Source: Rhodoferax sp. (lineage in GTDB: Bacteria; Pseudomonadota; Gammaproteobacteria; Burkholderiales; Burkholderiaceae_C). Taken from it: 34,985 nucleotides of DNA. The stretch covers positions 1 to 34,985 of the forward strand of contig VMTC01000007.1 in assembly GCA_013791765.1 (NCBI GenBank). The letters are read 5' to 3'. Position numbers and translations under genes: made by a program. The notes beneath the pieces are model-generated. The model searched no databases, was not told the DNA's origin, and was given only the letters and a program-made list of their open reading frames with translations. Of the stretch, positions 24,148-31,379 are shown piece by piece (position 1 is the first letter of the stretch; every line of letters starts with the position of its first letter).

Positions 24148-25094
24148 TTTTGGTTACTGGGGCAACAGGGTTTGTCGGCAAAGCGGTCTTGCAGCGCATT
24201 CTGGCCGACGACTGCGACGACTCCCCGCGCGTGGCAGTGGCTGTGCGCCGGGATGGCCAGAAGTGGGCCGCTGGAGTGGTGCAGCACGTGACGGGTGACC
24301 TGGAGCCTTCTACCAACTGGTCACTTGCGCTTGAGGGTATATCGGTTGTTGTTCACTGTGCGGCACGCGTGCATGTGATGGCGGATGCGGCCAGTGATCC
24401 GCTGGCTGAATTTCGCCGGGTCAACGTGCAAGGCACTTTGAATCTTGCGCGCCAAGCTGCCGCAGCGGGGGTGGGGCGCTTTGTGTTCGTCCGCTCCATC
24501 AAGGTTAGCGGCGAGGCAACGCTACTTGGGAAGCCGTTCAAGGCAGACGATGCGCCCGCGCCGCTGGATGCCTATGGCGTGTCCAAGATGGAGGGTGAGC
24601 GGGGCTTGCGCGAGCTGGCAGCACAGACCGGTATGGAGGTGGTCATCATTCGCCCGCCTTTGGTGTATGGCCCCGGTGTGAAGGCTAACTTTGCCGCCAT
24701 GATGCGGTGGTTGCAGCGTGGTGTGCCCTTGCCTTTAGGTGCCATTCATAACCAGCGCAGTTTGGTGGCGCTAGACAATTTGGTCGATTTGATCGTGACC
24801 TGCCTCACGCATCCCGCTGCTGCCAATCAGACCTTCTTGGTGTCGGATGGTGAAGATGTTTCCACCACCCAACTGTTGCGCCGCATGGGCCAGGCCATGG
24901 GCCGCCCGGCGCGTTTGATACCTGTTCCAACCCGTTTTCTTAAGCTGGCTGCGGCCATGGTAGGTAAGCAAGATGTGGCGCAGCGCTTGTGCGGGTCTTT
25001 GCAGGTGGATATTGAAAAAACTCGGCGGCTATTGGGGTGGAATGCGCCATTCACGCTAGACCAGGGTTTAAAGAAGGCTGCAGAAGGAATATGA
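24144..25094 (+). CDS. Nucleotide-sugar SDR (4-epimerase/4-reductase, WbpV-like)
   Basis: A 316-residue extended SDR. The glycine motif is GATGFVG at residues 6-12, the catalytic Tyr144/Lys148 pair lies in YGVSKMEGE, and the Ser/RSIK segment precedes it. C-terminal DIEKTRRLLGWNAPFTLDQG closes a full-length protein. Such enzymes next to a PglC-type transferase often make the first sugar nucleotide (UDP-QuiNAc or UDP-FucNAc type) by C4 reduction or epimerisation. Its start overlaps wbuB and its stop overlaps pglC, so the three are coupled. At least four broken relatives of this gene lie downstream. Confidence 0.85.
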   Translation: MILVTGATGFVGKAVLQRILADDCDDSPRVAVAVRRDGQKWAAGVVQHVTGDLEPSTNWSLALEGISVVVHCAARVHVMADAASDPLAEFRRVNVQGTLNLARQAAAAGVGRFVFVRSIKVSGEATLLGKPFKADDAPAPLDAYGVSKMEGERGLRELAAQTGMEVVIIRPPLVYGPGVKANFAAMMRWLQRGVPLPLGAIHNQRSLVALDNLVDLIVTCLTHPAAANQTFLVSDGEDVSTTQLLRRMGQAMGRPARLIPVPTRFLKLAAAMVGKQDVAQRLCGSLQVDIEKTRRLLGWNAPFTLDQGLKKAAEGI

Positions 25095-25657
25095 GTTTGA
25101 AGCGGTTTTTTGATCTTTTGCTTGCCTTGGTGGCCGCTGTAGTTTTGGCAGTGCCGGTATTGCTTGTGGCGCTGGCGGTGCGGCTGACTTCGCCCGGGCC
25201 AGCCCTGTATTGGTCAGACCGCGTGGGGCGGCACAACAAGATTTTCAAAATGCCCAAGTTCCGCAGCATGCGGGTGGGCACGCCTGCGGTGGCCACGCAT
25301 TTGCTGGCTGACCCCAAGGCGCACCTCACGCCGATTGGCAGCTTTTTGCGCAAGAGCAGCCTGGACGAGCTGCCGCAGCTGTGGAGCATTCTGGCCGGCG
25401 ACATGAGCTTTGTGGGGCCGCGCCCGGCGCTGTTTAACCAGCATGACTTGATTGCGCTGCGCACCCAGTCCGGCGTGCATGAGTTGGTGCCCGGCCTGAC
25501 CGGCTGGGCGCAGGTGAATGGCCGCGATGAGCTGCCGATTCCTGACAAGGTCAAGCTCGATGCAGCCTACCTGCAGCGCCAGTCGCTGGCATTTGATATT
25601 CGTATTTTGTGGCTGACTTTTGTCAAGGTGCTGCGCCGGGATGGGGTGTCGCACTGA
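25091..25657 (+). CDS. pglC: PglC-type phosphoglycosyl transferase
   Basis: A 188-residue small sugar-phosphate transferase that should start the repeat unit by moving a sugar-1-phosphate from UDP-sugar to undecaprenyl phosphate. One hydrophobic N-terminal segment (residues 5-30, LLLALVAAVVLAVPVLLVAL) fits the re-entrant membrane helix. PKFRSMRVG, the catalytic-dyad segment SLDELPQLWSILAGDMSFV and GPRPALF follow. Start ATG 25091 overlaps the SDR stop; the frame runs back into the SDR but that is not family sequence. The stop overlaps an ATG beginning a pglD-like gene of which only a few codons remain. Confidence 0.9.
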   Translation: MSLKRFFDLLLALVAAVVLAVPVLLVALAVRLTSPGPALYWSDRVGRHNKIFKMPKFRSMRVGTPAVATHLLADPKAHLTPIGSFLRKSSLDELPQLWSILAGDMSFVGPRPALFNQHDLIALRTQSGVHELVPGLTGWAQVNGRDELPIPDKVKLDAAYLQRQSLAFDIRILWLTFVKVLRRDGVSH

Positions 25658-25680
25658 TGCGCCCACAATTGCGCCGCCGG
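25657..25680 (+). pseudogene. Stub of a pglD-like gene cut off by the ParDE cassette
   Basis: ATG 25657 overlaps the pglC stop and begins atgcgcccacaattgcgccg, identical to the start of the longer pglD-like fragment at 28141. After these codons similarity stops and the ParDE module begins. The original operon thus had pglD after pglC, and the cassette or a linked deletion removed it. Confidence 0.8.
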
Positions 25681-25728
25681 GATTACGCACCTAAAATGGC
25701 AAAGTCTGCCATTCCTCAAGGAGTCACT

Positions 25729-25995
25729 ATGTCGTTAAACATTTCATTGCCCGTTGAACTGGAAAACCGGGTGCGCTCGCATGTCGCTTCCGGTATGTTT
25801 GGCTCTGCCAGTGAGGTGATCCGTGAAGCCCTGCGCCTGTTTGAGTCTTATCAATCAGTTCAGGGCGCGACCCTGGCTGCGCTGCAACTGGACATTGAAC
25901 AAGGCTTATCCGATCACCAGGCTGGTAGAGCGACACCGCTGGACATTGAAGCCATCAAGGCCAAAGGCCGCACCATTCTGGCGGCCCGCGGCTGA
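25729..25995 (+). CDS. parD: ParD-type antitoxin
   Basis: An 88-residue antitoxin with an N-terminal ribbon-helix-helix: SLNISLPVELENRVRSHVAS, then FGSASEVIREALRLFE. The C-terminal tail (LAALQLDIEQGLSDHQAGR) should cap the toxin. The start ATG 25729 follows aaggag at 25718-25723. In-frame ATGs further up have no site. The toxin gene follows two bases after the stop. The module sits exactly after the pglD stub. RHH antitoxins repress their own promoter; the likely control region is 25681-25717, but I see no clear palindrome. Confidence 0.92.
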   Translation: MSLNISLPVELENRVRSHVASGMFGSASEVIREALRLFESYQSVQGATLAALQLDIEQGLSDHQAGRATPLDIEAIKAKGRTILAARG

Positions 25996-25997
25996 GG

Positions 25998-26300
25998 ATG
26001 ATGCCGAATCTCACATTTACCGAGCGTGCGCAGGCGGATATGCTGCAGGCTTGGCTCTATATTGCCGACGAAAACCTGGCTGCCGCTGATGGGGTTCTGG
26101 CGGCCATTGAGCGTGATGCCGGGGCGCTGCTTCTCCAACCCCTGATGGGCCGCACCAGACCAGAACTGGGTCGGCTTGTGCGCAGTTGGCCGACCTCCAC
26201 GCCGTATATCCTCTATTACGTCAGCGAAAAGGCCGGTATTACGGTGTTGCGCGTTCTGCACCATGCACGGGACGTACGACTGGCATCGTTCGACCAATGA
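25998..26300 (+). CDS. parE: ParE-type toxin (RelE/ParE fold)
   Basis: A 100-residue toxin with the ParE pattern: LTFTERAQADMLQAWLYIAD, IERDAGALLLQPLMGR, and the C-terminal strands YILYYVSEKAGITVLRVLHHARD. ParE proteins poison DNA gyrase. Start at ATG 25998, or the second ATG at 26001. Length is normal, so with parD it appears a working pair. Its 3' half and trailer are repeated at 29455-29684. Confidence 0.92.
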   Translation: MMPNLTFTERAQADMLQAWLYIADENLAAADGVLAAIERDAGALLLQPLMGRTRPELGRLVRSWPTSTPYILYYVSEKAGITVLRVLHHARDVRLASFDQ

Positions 26301-26358
26301 CCTAAATTAATTGGGGTCAGATTCTAATTAATTATGGTCAATTTGGCTGTAGCCCTTG
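26129..26358 (+). repeat. Copy 1 of a repeat: parE 3' half plus trailer
   Basis: This stretch and 29455-29684 are near identical: the C-terminal part of parE, the phrase ctaaattaattggggtcag, and the start of the tagccc motif. Only scattered bases differ. The repeat ends inside intergenic sequence, so the ParDE cassette with its trailer was copied as one unit. Confidence 0.85.
26303..26335 (+). repeat. Cassette-end motif ttggggtcagattc
   Basis: This AT-flanked motif follows parE. Forms of it recur after AbiEii (28028-28048), after the second parE copy (29630-29660) and, more weakly, at the end of the VapC remnant (31504-31530). Its repeated position at 3' ends of toxin genes suggests a boundary of the mobile unit. 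Confidence 0.6.
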
Positions 26359-26400
26359 CGTGGCTGCATCGTCAAACAGGCCCTGACCGCCTGGGTTGAT

Positions 26401-26490
26401 CAGGTAGATATTGAAAAAGACAGGCGGCTCTTGGGCTGGGTGCCGCCGATATCGGTGGACGAGGGGCTGTGGCGGGCTGTGGACGGGTGA
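26401..26490 (+). pseudogene. C-terminal fragment of an SDR like that at 24144
   Basis: The frame from 26401 reads QVDIEKDRRLLGWVPPISVD, then EGLWRAVDG and stop. It parallels the end of the intact SDR (DIEKTRRLLGWNAPFTLDQG) but differs at several positions, so it is a diverged relative and not a recent duplicate. Only about 30 codons remain; no start is present. Confidence 0.85.
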
Positions 26491-26539
26491 ACGGATAAAA
26501 ATGCTTGAAACTTTCACTAAATGCAAGTATTCTTCATAA

Positions 26540-27190
26540 ATGCAAACCCTGACAGAAAAACTGATCCATGCCGGTTGGGGAGGTCGGGTATTTTCGCAAG
26601 TGCAGTTGGCGCGCCTGCTAGAAGGCACGCCGCAGCGGCGCTACAACCTCGTCAACCGTGCTTTGCAGCATGGCGAGCTGCTGCAATTGCGGCGCGGGCT
26701 TTATCTGCTGGCTGTGCAATTACCAAACAAGCTGCCGCACCCTTTTGTGCTGGCGCAGGCGCTGCAAAGCGGATCTTACATTTCGTTCGAAACCGCGTTG
26801 AGCTTTCATGGCTGGATTCCAGAGTCGGTGCCGGTCACGCTGTCGGTGGTGCCTGGTCGGCGACGGCTGGAGGTAGATCTTGCTGCGTTGGGCCTGTTTC
26901 GCTTTTACCCGTTGGCGCTTCGGCCGGGTTATTTTCTGGAGGCTGTAGATCGCCACACCCTCAATGGTCAAACGGCCCTTGTTGCCCAGCCGCTGCGGGC
27001 ATTGCTGGATATTGTTTGCCTGCGCAAGCTGGCAATCGACAGCATCCAGACACTCACGCGATCCATGCGTATTGATGACGGATTTTTGATGCAAACTAAA
27101 AGCCTCACTTGGCAGGCACTGCAGCGGGTTTATGCACACAAGCGCATGGCCACTGCCGTTGACGCGCTGCGATTGGAGACGACCGCATGA
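26540..27190 (+). CDS. abiEi: AbiEi-like type IV antitoxin
   Basis: A 216-residue antitoxin-transcription factor. The N-terminal winged-helix comprises FSQVQLARLLEGTPQRRYNL, then RGLYLLA. The C-terminal part (SGSYISFETALSFHGWIPES, then TLNGQTALVAQPLRALLDIV) is the AbiEi C-terminal antitoxin domain. Type IV antitoxins silence the toxin without direct binding and repress their promoter. Start ATG 26540 lies in an AT-rich leader; its stop overlaps the toxin start (ATGA at 27187-27190). A similar frame at 26521 in another phase is a shadow. Confidence 0.88.
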   Translation: MQTLTEKLIHAGWGGRVFSQVQLARLLEGTPQRRYNLVNRALQHGELLQLRRGLYLLAVQLPNKLPHPFVLAQALQSGSYISFETALSFHGWIPESVPVTLSVVPGRRRLEVDLAALGLFRFYPLALRPGYFLEAVDRHTLNGQTALVAQPLRALLDIVCLRKLAIDSIQTLTRSMRIDDGFLMQTKSLTWQALQRVYAHKRMATAVDALRLETTA

Positions 27191-28029
27191 TTGACCTGCT
27201 GCGCAAACGCCTTGAAAAGTATGCGGCTACCAATGCCTTGCAAGTGGAGCAGGCACTCAAAGAAATCTTGCAGGAGGTCGCACTCTATGCCTTGTGGCGT
27301 GGTGGGTTTTTTGACATCGCAGCCTTTCAGGGTGGCACCAGTCTGCGTATCTTGCATGGCCTGCCGCGTTTTTCAGAAGACCTCGATTTCATCCTGCTTA
27401 AACCCGACCCGGCGTTCCAGTGGTCGCATTACTTTGAATCGCTGACTGAGGTGCTGCAGCAATTTGGCGTGCGCTGCGAGTTGACCGACCGCAGTCGCAT
27501 GGACAAGTCTGTGCGCCAGGCCATGCTTAAGGACAACTCGATCGGCCGCCAGCTCGATCTGTCTTTTTTTGATGCGAACAACCCACGCAAACTCAAGGTC
27601 AAACTCGAAATTGACACCAACCCGCCAGCCGGGACGGACACAAACTGGCATTACCTGGATTTTCCGGTGGACTTTGAAGTGTGCGCCCAAGACCTGCCCA
27701 GCAACTATGCACTCAAACTGCACGCATTGCTTTGCCGTCCCTATCTGAAGGGCAGGGATTGGTTTGATTTTGCCTGGTACTGCAAACAAAAGACCCGCCC
27801 CAATTTGCCACATCTTGCTCATGCGCTAAACCAGGCTGGGCCGTTGAAAAATCAAAACACAGTGGTGAGCGCCGAATGGCTAAGCGACGCCATGACCTCA
27901 AAAATCAAGACTATCAACTGGTCTCTTGCAGCACAAGACGTGGCACCTTTTTTGCCAGCGGCTGAACAAAAGAGCCTGTCGCTGTGGAGTGAACGGTTTT
28001 TTGCCGACAAAGTCAGCAAGCTGGGGTAA
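27187..28029 (+). CDS. abiEii: AbiEii nucleotidyltransferase toxin
   Basis: A 280-residue toxin of the nucleotidyltransferase AbiEii/AbiGii family. The catalytic motif I is GGTSLRI at residues 49-55, followed by FSEDLDF at residues 62-68. Later motifs include KLKVKLEIDTNPPAG and the ALKLHALLCRPYLKGRDWFD region. These proteins act as GTP/CTP-dependent transferases, for some family members on tRNA, and give abortive infection. It starts within the abiEi stop and appears complete. It may confer phage resistance, fitting its place beside a phage-receptor polysaccharide, but that is inference. The stop is followed by the motif ttggggtcaaattc. Confidence 0.93.
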   Translation: MIDLLRKRLEKYAATNALQVEQALKEILQEVALYALWRGGFFDIAAFQGGTSLRILHGLPRFSEDLDFILLKPDPAFQWSHYFESLTEVLQQFGVRCELTDRSRMDKSVRQAMLKDNSIGRQLDLSFFDANNPRKLKVKLEIDTNPPAGTDTNWHYLDFPVDFEVCAQDLPSNYALKLHALLCRPYLKGRDWFDFAWYCKQKTRPNLPHLAHALNQAGPLKNQNTVVSAEWLSDAMTSKIKTINWSLAAQDVAPFLPAAEQKSLSLWSERFFADKVSKLG

Positions 28030-28049
28030 TTGGGGTCAAATTCCACTTA

Positions 28050-28140
28050 CTTACCTACAGCGCCAGTCGCTGGCGTTTGACATTCGTATTTTGTGGCTGA
28101 CCTTTGTCAAGGTGCTGCGCCGGGATGGGGTGTCACACTG
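28050..28140 (+). pseudogene. C-terminal fragment of pglC
   Basis: The frame reads YLQRQSLAFDIRILWLTFVK and VLRRDGVSH and stop, the same as the end of the intact PglC at 25091. It has no upstream part: it begins right after the motif at the end of the AbiE module. Its stop overlaps the ATG of the pglD fragment at 28141, so the natural gene order is kept. Confidence 0.9.
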
Positions 28141-28407
28141 ATGCGCCCACAATTGCGCCGCCTTTTGATTGTTGGAGCGGTTGGTCACGGCCGCTTTGTG
28201 TCCGAGGCGGTGATGGCGACTGGCAATTATGTGGTGATTGGGTTTGCCGACGATGCGGCACCAGACCTGACGCAGCTTGGAATCTACGGACTCGGAGGTA
28301 AAGAGAAAATCGTTCGCCATGGGGTTGGGCTCCGAAAGTTAAATCACACGTTGATCGCGCTGCTTCAGCTTTTGGGTCTTGGCGAACGCTTTAGCAGATT
28401 GGTTTAA
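28141..28407 (+). pseudogene. 5' fragment of a pglD/neuD-like acetyltransferase
   Basis: Starts MRPQLRRLLIVGAVGHGRFV, then SEAVMATGNYVVIGFADDAA, the PglD N-terminal nucleotide-sugar binding domain (normally GAGGHG; here GAVGHG). Similarity to that family stops near residue 40-50, around 28290, and the last 40 codons are unrelated. The left-handed beta-helix catalytic domain is missing, so no acetyltransferase can be made. Confidence 0.82.
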
Positions 28408-28454
28408 TGTCGCCCTGCAAGCTGTTCAGTAACTCGGCCACAGGCAGGGCCGAT

Positions 28455-28582
28455 GTAGCGCATCGCTTGTGCGGGTCTTTGCAGGTGGACATCACCAAAG
28501 CCCGGCAGCTGCTGGGGTGGACGCCGCCACTGTCGCTGGACGAGGGCTTGAAGAACGCTGCAGAAGGGATACGAGTTTGAAG
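28455..28582 (+). pseudogene. SDR C-terminal fragment with pglC start
   Basis: The stretch parallels 24976-25100: RLCGSLQVDITKARQLLGWT, then LDEGLKNAAEGIRV. It continues with gagtttgaag, the first codons of pglC, whose ATG has changed to ACG (28577-28579). After that, similarity ends in the leader of the next toxin-antitoxin pair. The copy is diverged, so it comes from a related but different locus. Confidence 0.82.
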
Positions 28583-28641
28583 GGAATGGTTGTCTATTGC
28601 TGGCTGACCCAAGGTTTCGCACTGATGAACAGGGAATTTGG

Positions 28642-28666
28642 AAAAGGTTCCTTTTGGGAACCTTTT
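28642..28666 (+). promoter_or_regulatory. 10-bp inverted repeat upstream of the antitoxin gene
   Basis: Arms aaaaggttcc (28642-28651) and ggaacctttt (28657-28666) pair perfectly with a five-base loop and run into more T residues. It could be a terminator that isolates the module from upstream transcription. Equally it could be an operator, since taaaat at 28671-28676 directly downstream would serve as a -10. Confidence 0.6.
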
Positions 28667-28701
28667 TTGCTAAAATGACTGTAATTCAAGGAGTTTCCAA
28701 A

Positions 28702-28911
28702 ATGTCACTGAACGTCAAATTGTCTGAAACCTTGGTCGATCAGGCCAGGCGTTATGGATCAGTCGCGCACCGCTCCGTTCCCAAGCAGGTTGAATACTGG
28801 TCACAAATTGGCAAGATTGCTGAGGAAAACCCGGATTTGCCCTTCAGTGTGATCCGTGACATCCTGGTTGCTGATCAAGAAGAGCCCATCGGCGAATACC
28901 AGTTTGGCTGA
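28702..28911 (+). CDS. ParD-like antitoxin of a RelE/ParE pair
   Basis: A 69-residue protein: SLNVKLSETLVDQARRYGSV, then RSVPKQVEYWSQIGKIAEEN. This is the TA-system ParD-family antitoxin pattern, with an RHH-like start and an unusually short tail (PLPFSVIRDI-like, with PDLPFSVIRDILVAD). The ribosome site aaggag lies at 28688-28693. The stop overlaps the toxin start by one base (TGATG). Upstream in-frame ATGs have no site. Confidence 0.85.
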   Translation: MSLNVKLSETLVDQARRYGSVAHRSVPKQVEYWSQIGKIAEENPDLPFSVIRDILVADQEEPIGEYQFG

Positions 28912-29189
28912 TGCGCATCGTCGTCACCGCGACTTTTGATCGCACAGTTAAAAGGTTGCACCGTCAACAAAAAGCTGATCTCGATGAAGCCGTAAAAGCC
29001 ATTGCCAATGCACCTGAGATTGGTGAAGCGAAAATGGGTGACCTGCTTGGTATCCAGGTTTATAAATTCCGAATGGTCAATCAGTTGTGTTTACTGGCCT
29101 ATCGTGTTTTGGATGAGTCCACCATCAAACTTTTGATGGCAGGACCCCATGAGAACTTCTATCGAGAACTCAAGCGGCTGGCGCATTGA
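28911..29189 (+). CDS. RelE/ParE-family toxin
   Basis: A 92-residue toxin with the RelE/ParE fold pattern: VVTATFDRTVKRLHRQQKAD, LDEAVKAIANAPEIGEAKMG, and the strand pair LGIQVYKFRMVNQLCLLAYR. The tail HENFYRELKRL carries Tyr/His/Arg residues common near the active site of RelE-like ribonucleases. The start overlaps the antitoxin stop. Whether it cuts ribosome-bound mRNA or poisons gyrase cannot be told. It appears intact and lies between two broken pglC/SDR pieces. Confidence 0.87.
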   Translation: MRIVVTATFDRTVKRLHRQQKADLDEAVKAIANAPEIGEAKMGDLLGIQVYKFRMVNQLCLLAYRVLDESTIKLLMAGPHENFYRELKRLAH

Positions 29190-29202
29190 CGCTACGTGCC
29201 TG

Positions 29203-29347
29203 ATGACGCCAGGGTTAACAGGTTGGGCGCAGGTGAATGGACGCGATGAGCTGCCGATCCCCGACAAGGTCAAGCTCGATGCAGCCTACCTGCAGCGCCA
29301 GTCGCTGGCGTTTGACATTCGCATTTTGTGGCTGACTTTTGTCAAGG
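29203..29347 (+). pseudogene. Internal fragment of pglC
   Basis: The frame reads LTGWAQVNGRDELPIPDKVK, then AYLQRQSLAFDIRILWLTFV, matching residues about 137-180 of the intact PglC. It lacks both ends. At 29343-29347 the piece joins a parD fragment across the shared bases caagg, present in both partners. Confidence 0.88.
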
Positions 29348-29628
29348 CTTATCCGATCACCAGGCTGGTAGAGCGACACCGCTGGATATTGAAGCCATCA
29401 AGGCCAAAGGTCGCACCATTCTGGCTGCCCGCGGCTAAGGATGATGCCGAAGCTCTGCTTCTCCAACCCCTTATGGGCCGCACCAGACCAGAACTGGGTC
29501 GGCTTGTGCGCAGTTGGCCGACCTCCACGCCGTATATCCTCTATTACGTCAGCGAAAAGGCCGGTATTACGGTGTTGCGCGTGCTGCACCATGCACGGGA
29601 CGTACGGCTGGCATCGTTCGACCAATGA
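29343..29628 (+). pseudogene. Decayed second copy of parDE
   Basis: The end of parD (from the base matching 25900) is present but not in the parD reading frame. About 115 bases covering the parD-parE junction's far side, matching 26000-26114, are missing. The rest of parE (LLLQPLMGRTRPELG to the stop) is in frame with the pglC fragment upstream. The result is a chimeric 159-codon ORF, 29149-29628, which holds no full ParD and only two thirds of ParE. Confidence 0.85.
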
Positions 29629-29684
29629 CCTAAATTAATTGGGGTCAGATTCCAATAAATTTTGGTAAATTGGGCTGTAGCCCG
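29455..29684 (+). repeat. Copy 2 of the parE 3' half plus trailer repeat
   Basis: Partner of 26129-26358; the two differ at few positions. It ends with the same ctaaattaattggggtcag trailer and the start of the tagccc motif. After it, the two sequences go apart. Confidence 0.85.
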
Positions 29685-29720
29685 CGTGATGTTTGCTGCT
29701 ACAGCTATTTAAATAAGAGC
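29674..29720 (+). repeat. Dispersed intergenic motif (tagcccgcgtg...gctatttaaat)
   Basis: A full copy of the motif listed at 15433-15480: tagcccgcgtg, then cagctatttaaataagagcg. It lies between the parDE remnant and the SDR remnant. Confidence 0.5.
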
Positions 29721-29749
29721 GTCTTCAGGTTGAAATTGCTTGAGCTTAT

Positions 29750-30000
29750 GGTGCTGGCCGCCAGCACGGGCATAGAAGTGGTCATCATCCGTCCGCCCTT
29801 GGTGTATGACCCTGGGGTCAAGGCCAACTTTGCCGCCATGATGCGCTAGCTCAAACGCGGCGTTCCACTGCCGCTGGGCGATGGGCGCTGGGCGCCATTC
29901 ATAATCAGCGCAGTCTGGTGGCGTTGGACAATTTGGTCGATTTGATTGTGCTTTGCCTGACGCACCCCGCTGCAGCCAATCAGACCTTTTTGGCAAACGC
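29750..30000 (+). pseudogene. Internal fragment of an SDR like that at 24144
   Basis: The piece matches codons about 155-235 of the intact SDR: EVVIIRPPLVYDPGVKANFA, then AAMMR. The next codon, TGG in the intact gene, is TAG (29847-29849). Downstream, a 14-base direct duplication (gctgggcg at 29873 and again at 29887) shifts the frame. Then SLVALDNLVDLIV-type sequence resumes in a new phase. Both ends of the gene are missing. Confidence 0.88.
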
Positions 30001-30048
30001 CGGGTGGTTGATGGCCGAGACAAAGTAAAATCCCTGCACGTTTATATA

Positions 30049-30088
30049 TCTCATTCTTTACATTTTAAATATTATGATTAGAATGAGA
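30049..30088 (+). promoter_or_regulatory. Probable operator/promoter of the Xre-nucleotidyltransferase pair
   Basis: A perfect 9-bp inverted repeat, tctcattct (30049-30057) and agaatgaga (30080-30088), spans an AT-rich core that could hold a -10 box (aatattatg). It ends seven bases before ATG 30095, the best start for the Xre protein. An Xre antitoxin could repress itself here. Confidence 0.6.
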
Positions 30089-30094
30089 AACACT

Positions 30095-30586
30095 ATGCCA
30101 GCACGCAATCCTGCCATCGCAACCATCGCCTCCGACAAGCTCATCGCACTGGGCGAGCAGATTCGCGCACATCGAAAGGTGCTTCGCATCAGCGCGACCG
30201 CAGCAGCAGAGGCTGCAGGCATGTCGCGCGTGACGTTGCACCGAGTCGAGAAGGGCGAACCCGCGGTTACCGTTGGCGCGTATCTGAACGCCATGGCGGC
30301 CTTGGGCTTGGACTTTGGCATCATCAAGCCCGTTAATTTGGCCACCGACGGACCCGATGTCAACCGCGTGGGTTGGATCCCTGCGCGCATCCGGTTGACT
30401 AACTATCCGCAACTCAAGCAGCTCGCCTGGCAAGTGCACGGCACCGATGAGTTGACTCCGGCGGAAGCGCTGGGCATCTACGAGCGCAATTGGCGGCATA
30501 TAGATGTCCAAACACTGGAGCCGCGAGAGCGACAACTGGTTGATGCGCTGCGCTTAGGCTTTGATGATCGTGGTGGCAATGTTTGA
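30095..30586 (+). CDS. Xre-family helix-turn-helix antitoxin/regulator
   Basis: A 163-residue protein with a Cro/CI-type HTH at about residues 20-75 (IRAHRKVLRISATAAAEAAG, then MSRVTLHRVEKGEPAVTVGA). The C-terminal part includes NRVGWIPARIRLTNYPQLKQ and YERNWRHIDVQTLEPRERQL. It precedes and overlaps a nucleotidyltransferase toxin gene by eight bases, a known antitoxin arrangement. Start: ATG 30095 is preferred, since the earlier in-frame ATGs 30074 and 30083 lie inside the inverted repeat; the family starts near here. Confidence 0.83.
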   Translation: MPARNPAIATIASDKLIALGEQIRAHRKVLRISATAAAEAAGMSRVTLHRVEKGEPAVTVGAYLNAMAALGLDFGIIKPVNLATDGPDVNRVGWIPARIRLTNYPQLKQLAWQVHGTDELTPAEALGIYERNWRHIDVQTLEPRERQLVDALRLGFDDRGGNV

Positions 30587-31283
30587 GAGGCCGCACCACC
30601 AACGGATTGCGCAGGTTCTTGCTGCCCTCAACGGGCAGCTGTTGAGGGAGAACCATTGCTGGTTTGGGGGCGGCACCGCCATCGCGCTTCGATATGGGGA
30701 GTTTCGTGAGTCGGTCGATATTGATTTTTTGGTCTCAGATGTGAGCAGTTATCGCAACCTTCGTCAACTGCTCACTGGTGCAGATGGCATCGCGGCTATC
30801 GTTTGTGAGGGCGCTGACCCATTAAAGCAGGCCCGCGAGGTGAGGGCTGATCAATACGGCATCCGGACGATGCTGCGGGTGGCCGATCAGATGGTTAAAT
30901 TTGAAGTTGTTCTTGAAGGCCGCATTGAGTTTTCAGACCCCGGAGCTACCGATGCTGTGTGTGGCGTCCCGACGCTGACCCCGCTGGACATGGCTACGAG
31001 CAAGCTGTTGGCGAATTCAGATCGCTGGGGCGACGATGGTGTTTTCAGTCGTGACATCATTGACCTGGCCATGATGAATCTCTCGCTGATGTTGCTAAGG
31101 CAAGCCGTGGCAAAGGCTGAAACTGCTTATGGTCAGGCCATCCGGCAGGATATTGAAAAAGCACTTCAACGGCTGCAAAACCGTCATGGTTGGCTGGAGC
31201 GATGTATGCAAGCCATGGCGATGAGCATGCCAAAAGCCGTTGTATGGCAACGACTTCGGACGTTGCGTAGGGTGCTGCGCTAG
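30579..31283 (+). CDS. AbiEii/AbiGii-type nucleotidyltransferase toxin
   Basis: A 234-residue protein with the motif GGGTAIALRYGEFRESVDID: the GGGTA loop is at residues 30-34 and the metal-binding D47/D49 at VDIDF. The later VPTLTPLDMATSKLLANSDR, then DDGVFSRDIIDLAMM, is typical of the family. It differs from the 280-residue AbiEii upstream, so the window has two unrelated nucleotidyltransferase modules. The start ATG 30579 lies in the HTH gene's end; TTG 30561 and ATG 30564 are options. Together with the Xre protein it is a probable toxin-antitoxin or abortive-infection unit. Confidence 0.85.
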   Translation: MFERPHHQRIAQVLAALNGQLLRENHCWFGGGTAIALRYGEFRESVDIDFLVSDVSSYRNLRQLLTGADGIAAIVCEGADPLKQAREVRADQYGIRTMLRVADQMVKFEVVLEGRIEFSDPGATDAVCGVPTLTPLDMATSKLLANSDRWGDDGVFSRDIIDLAMMNLSLMLLRQAVAKAETAYGQAIRQDIEKALQRLQNRHGWLERCMQAMAMSMPKAVVWQRLRTLRRVLR

Positions 31284-31379
31284 GGACTTAACTGGGTTCG
31301 TGATGGTGGTGCGGCATTTCGGTAATGGTGTCTTGCTGTTTCCCGTCAATGAGCCCTGGGCAATGGTCGACGCGGCCAG

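Noticed and set aside
26521-27075. 184-codon open frame overlapping abiEi in another phase
   Set aside because: It reads low-complexity sequence with many Ala, Cys and Gly residues, and the other frame has clear AbiEi domains. It is a shadow of the GC-rich real gene.
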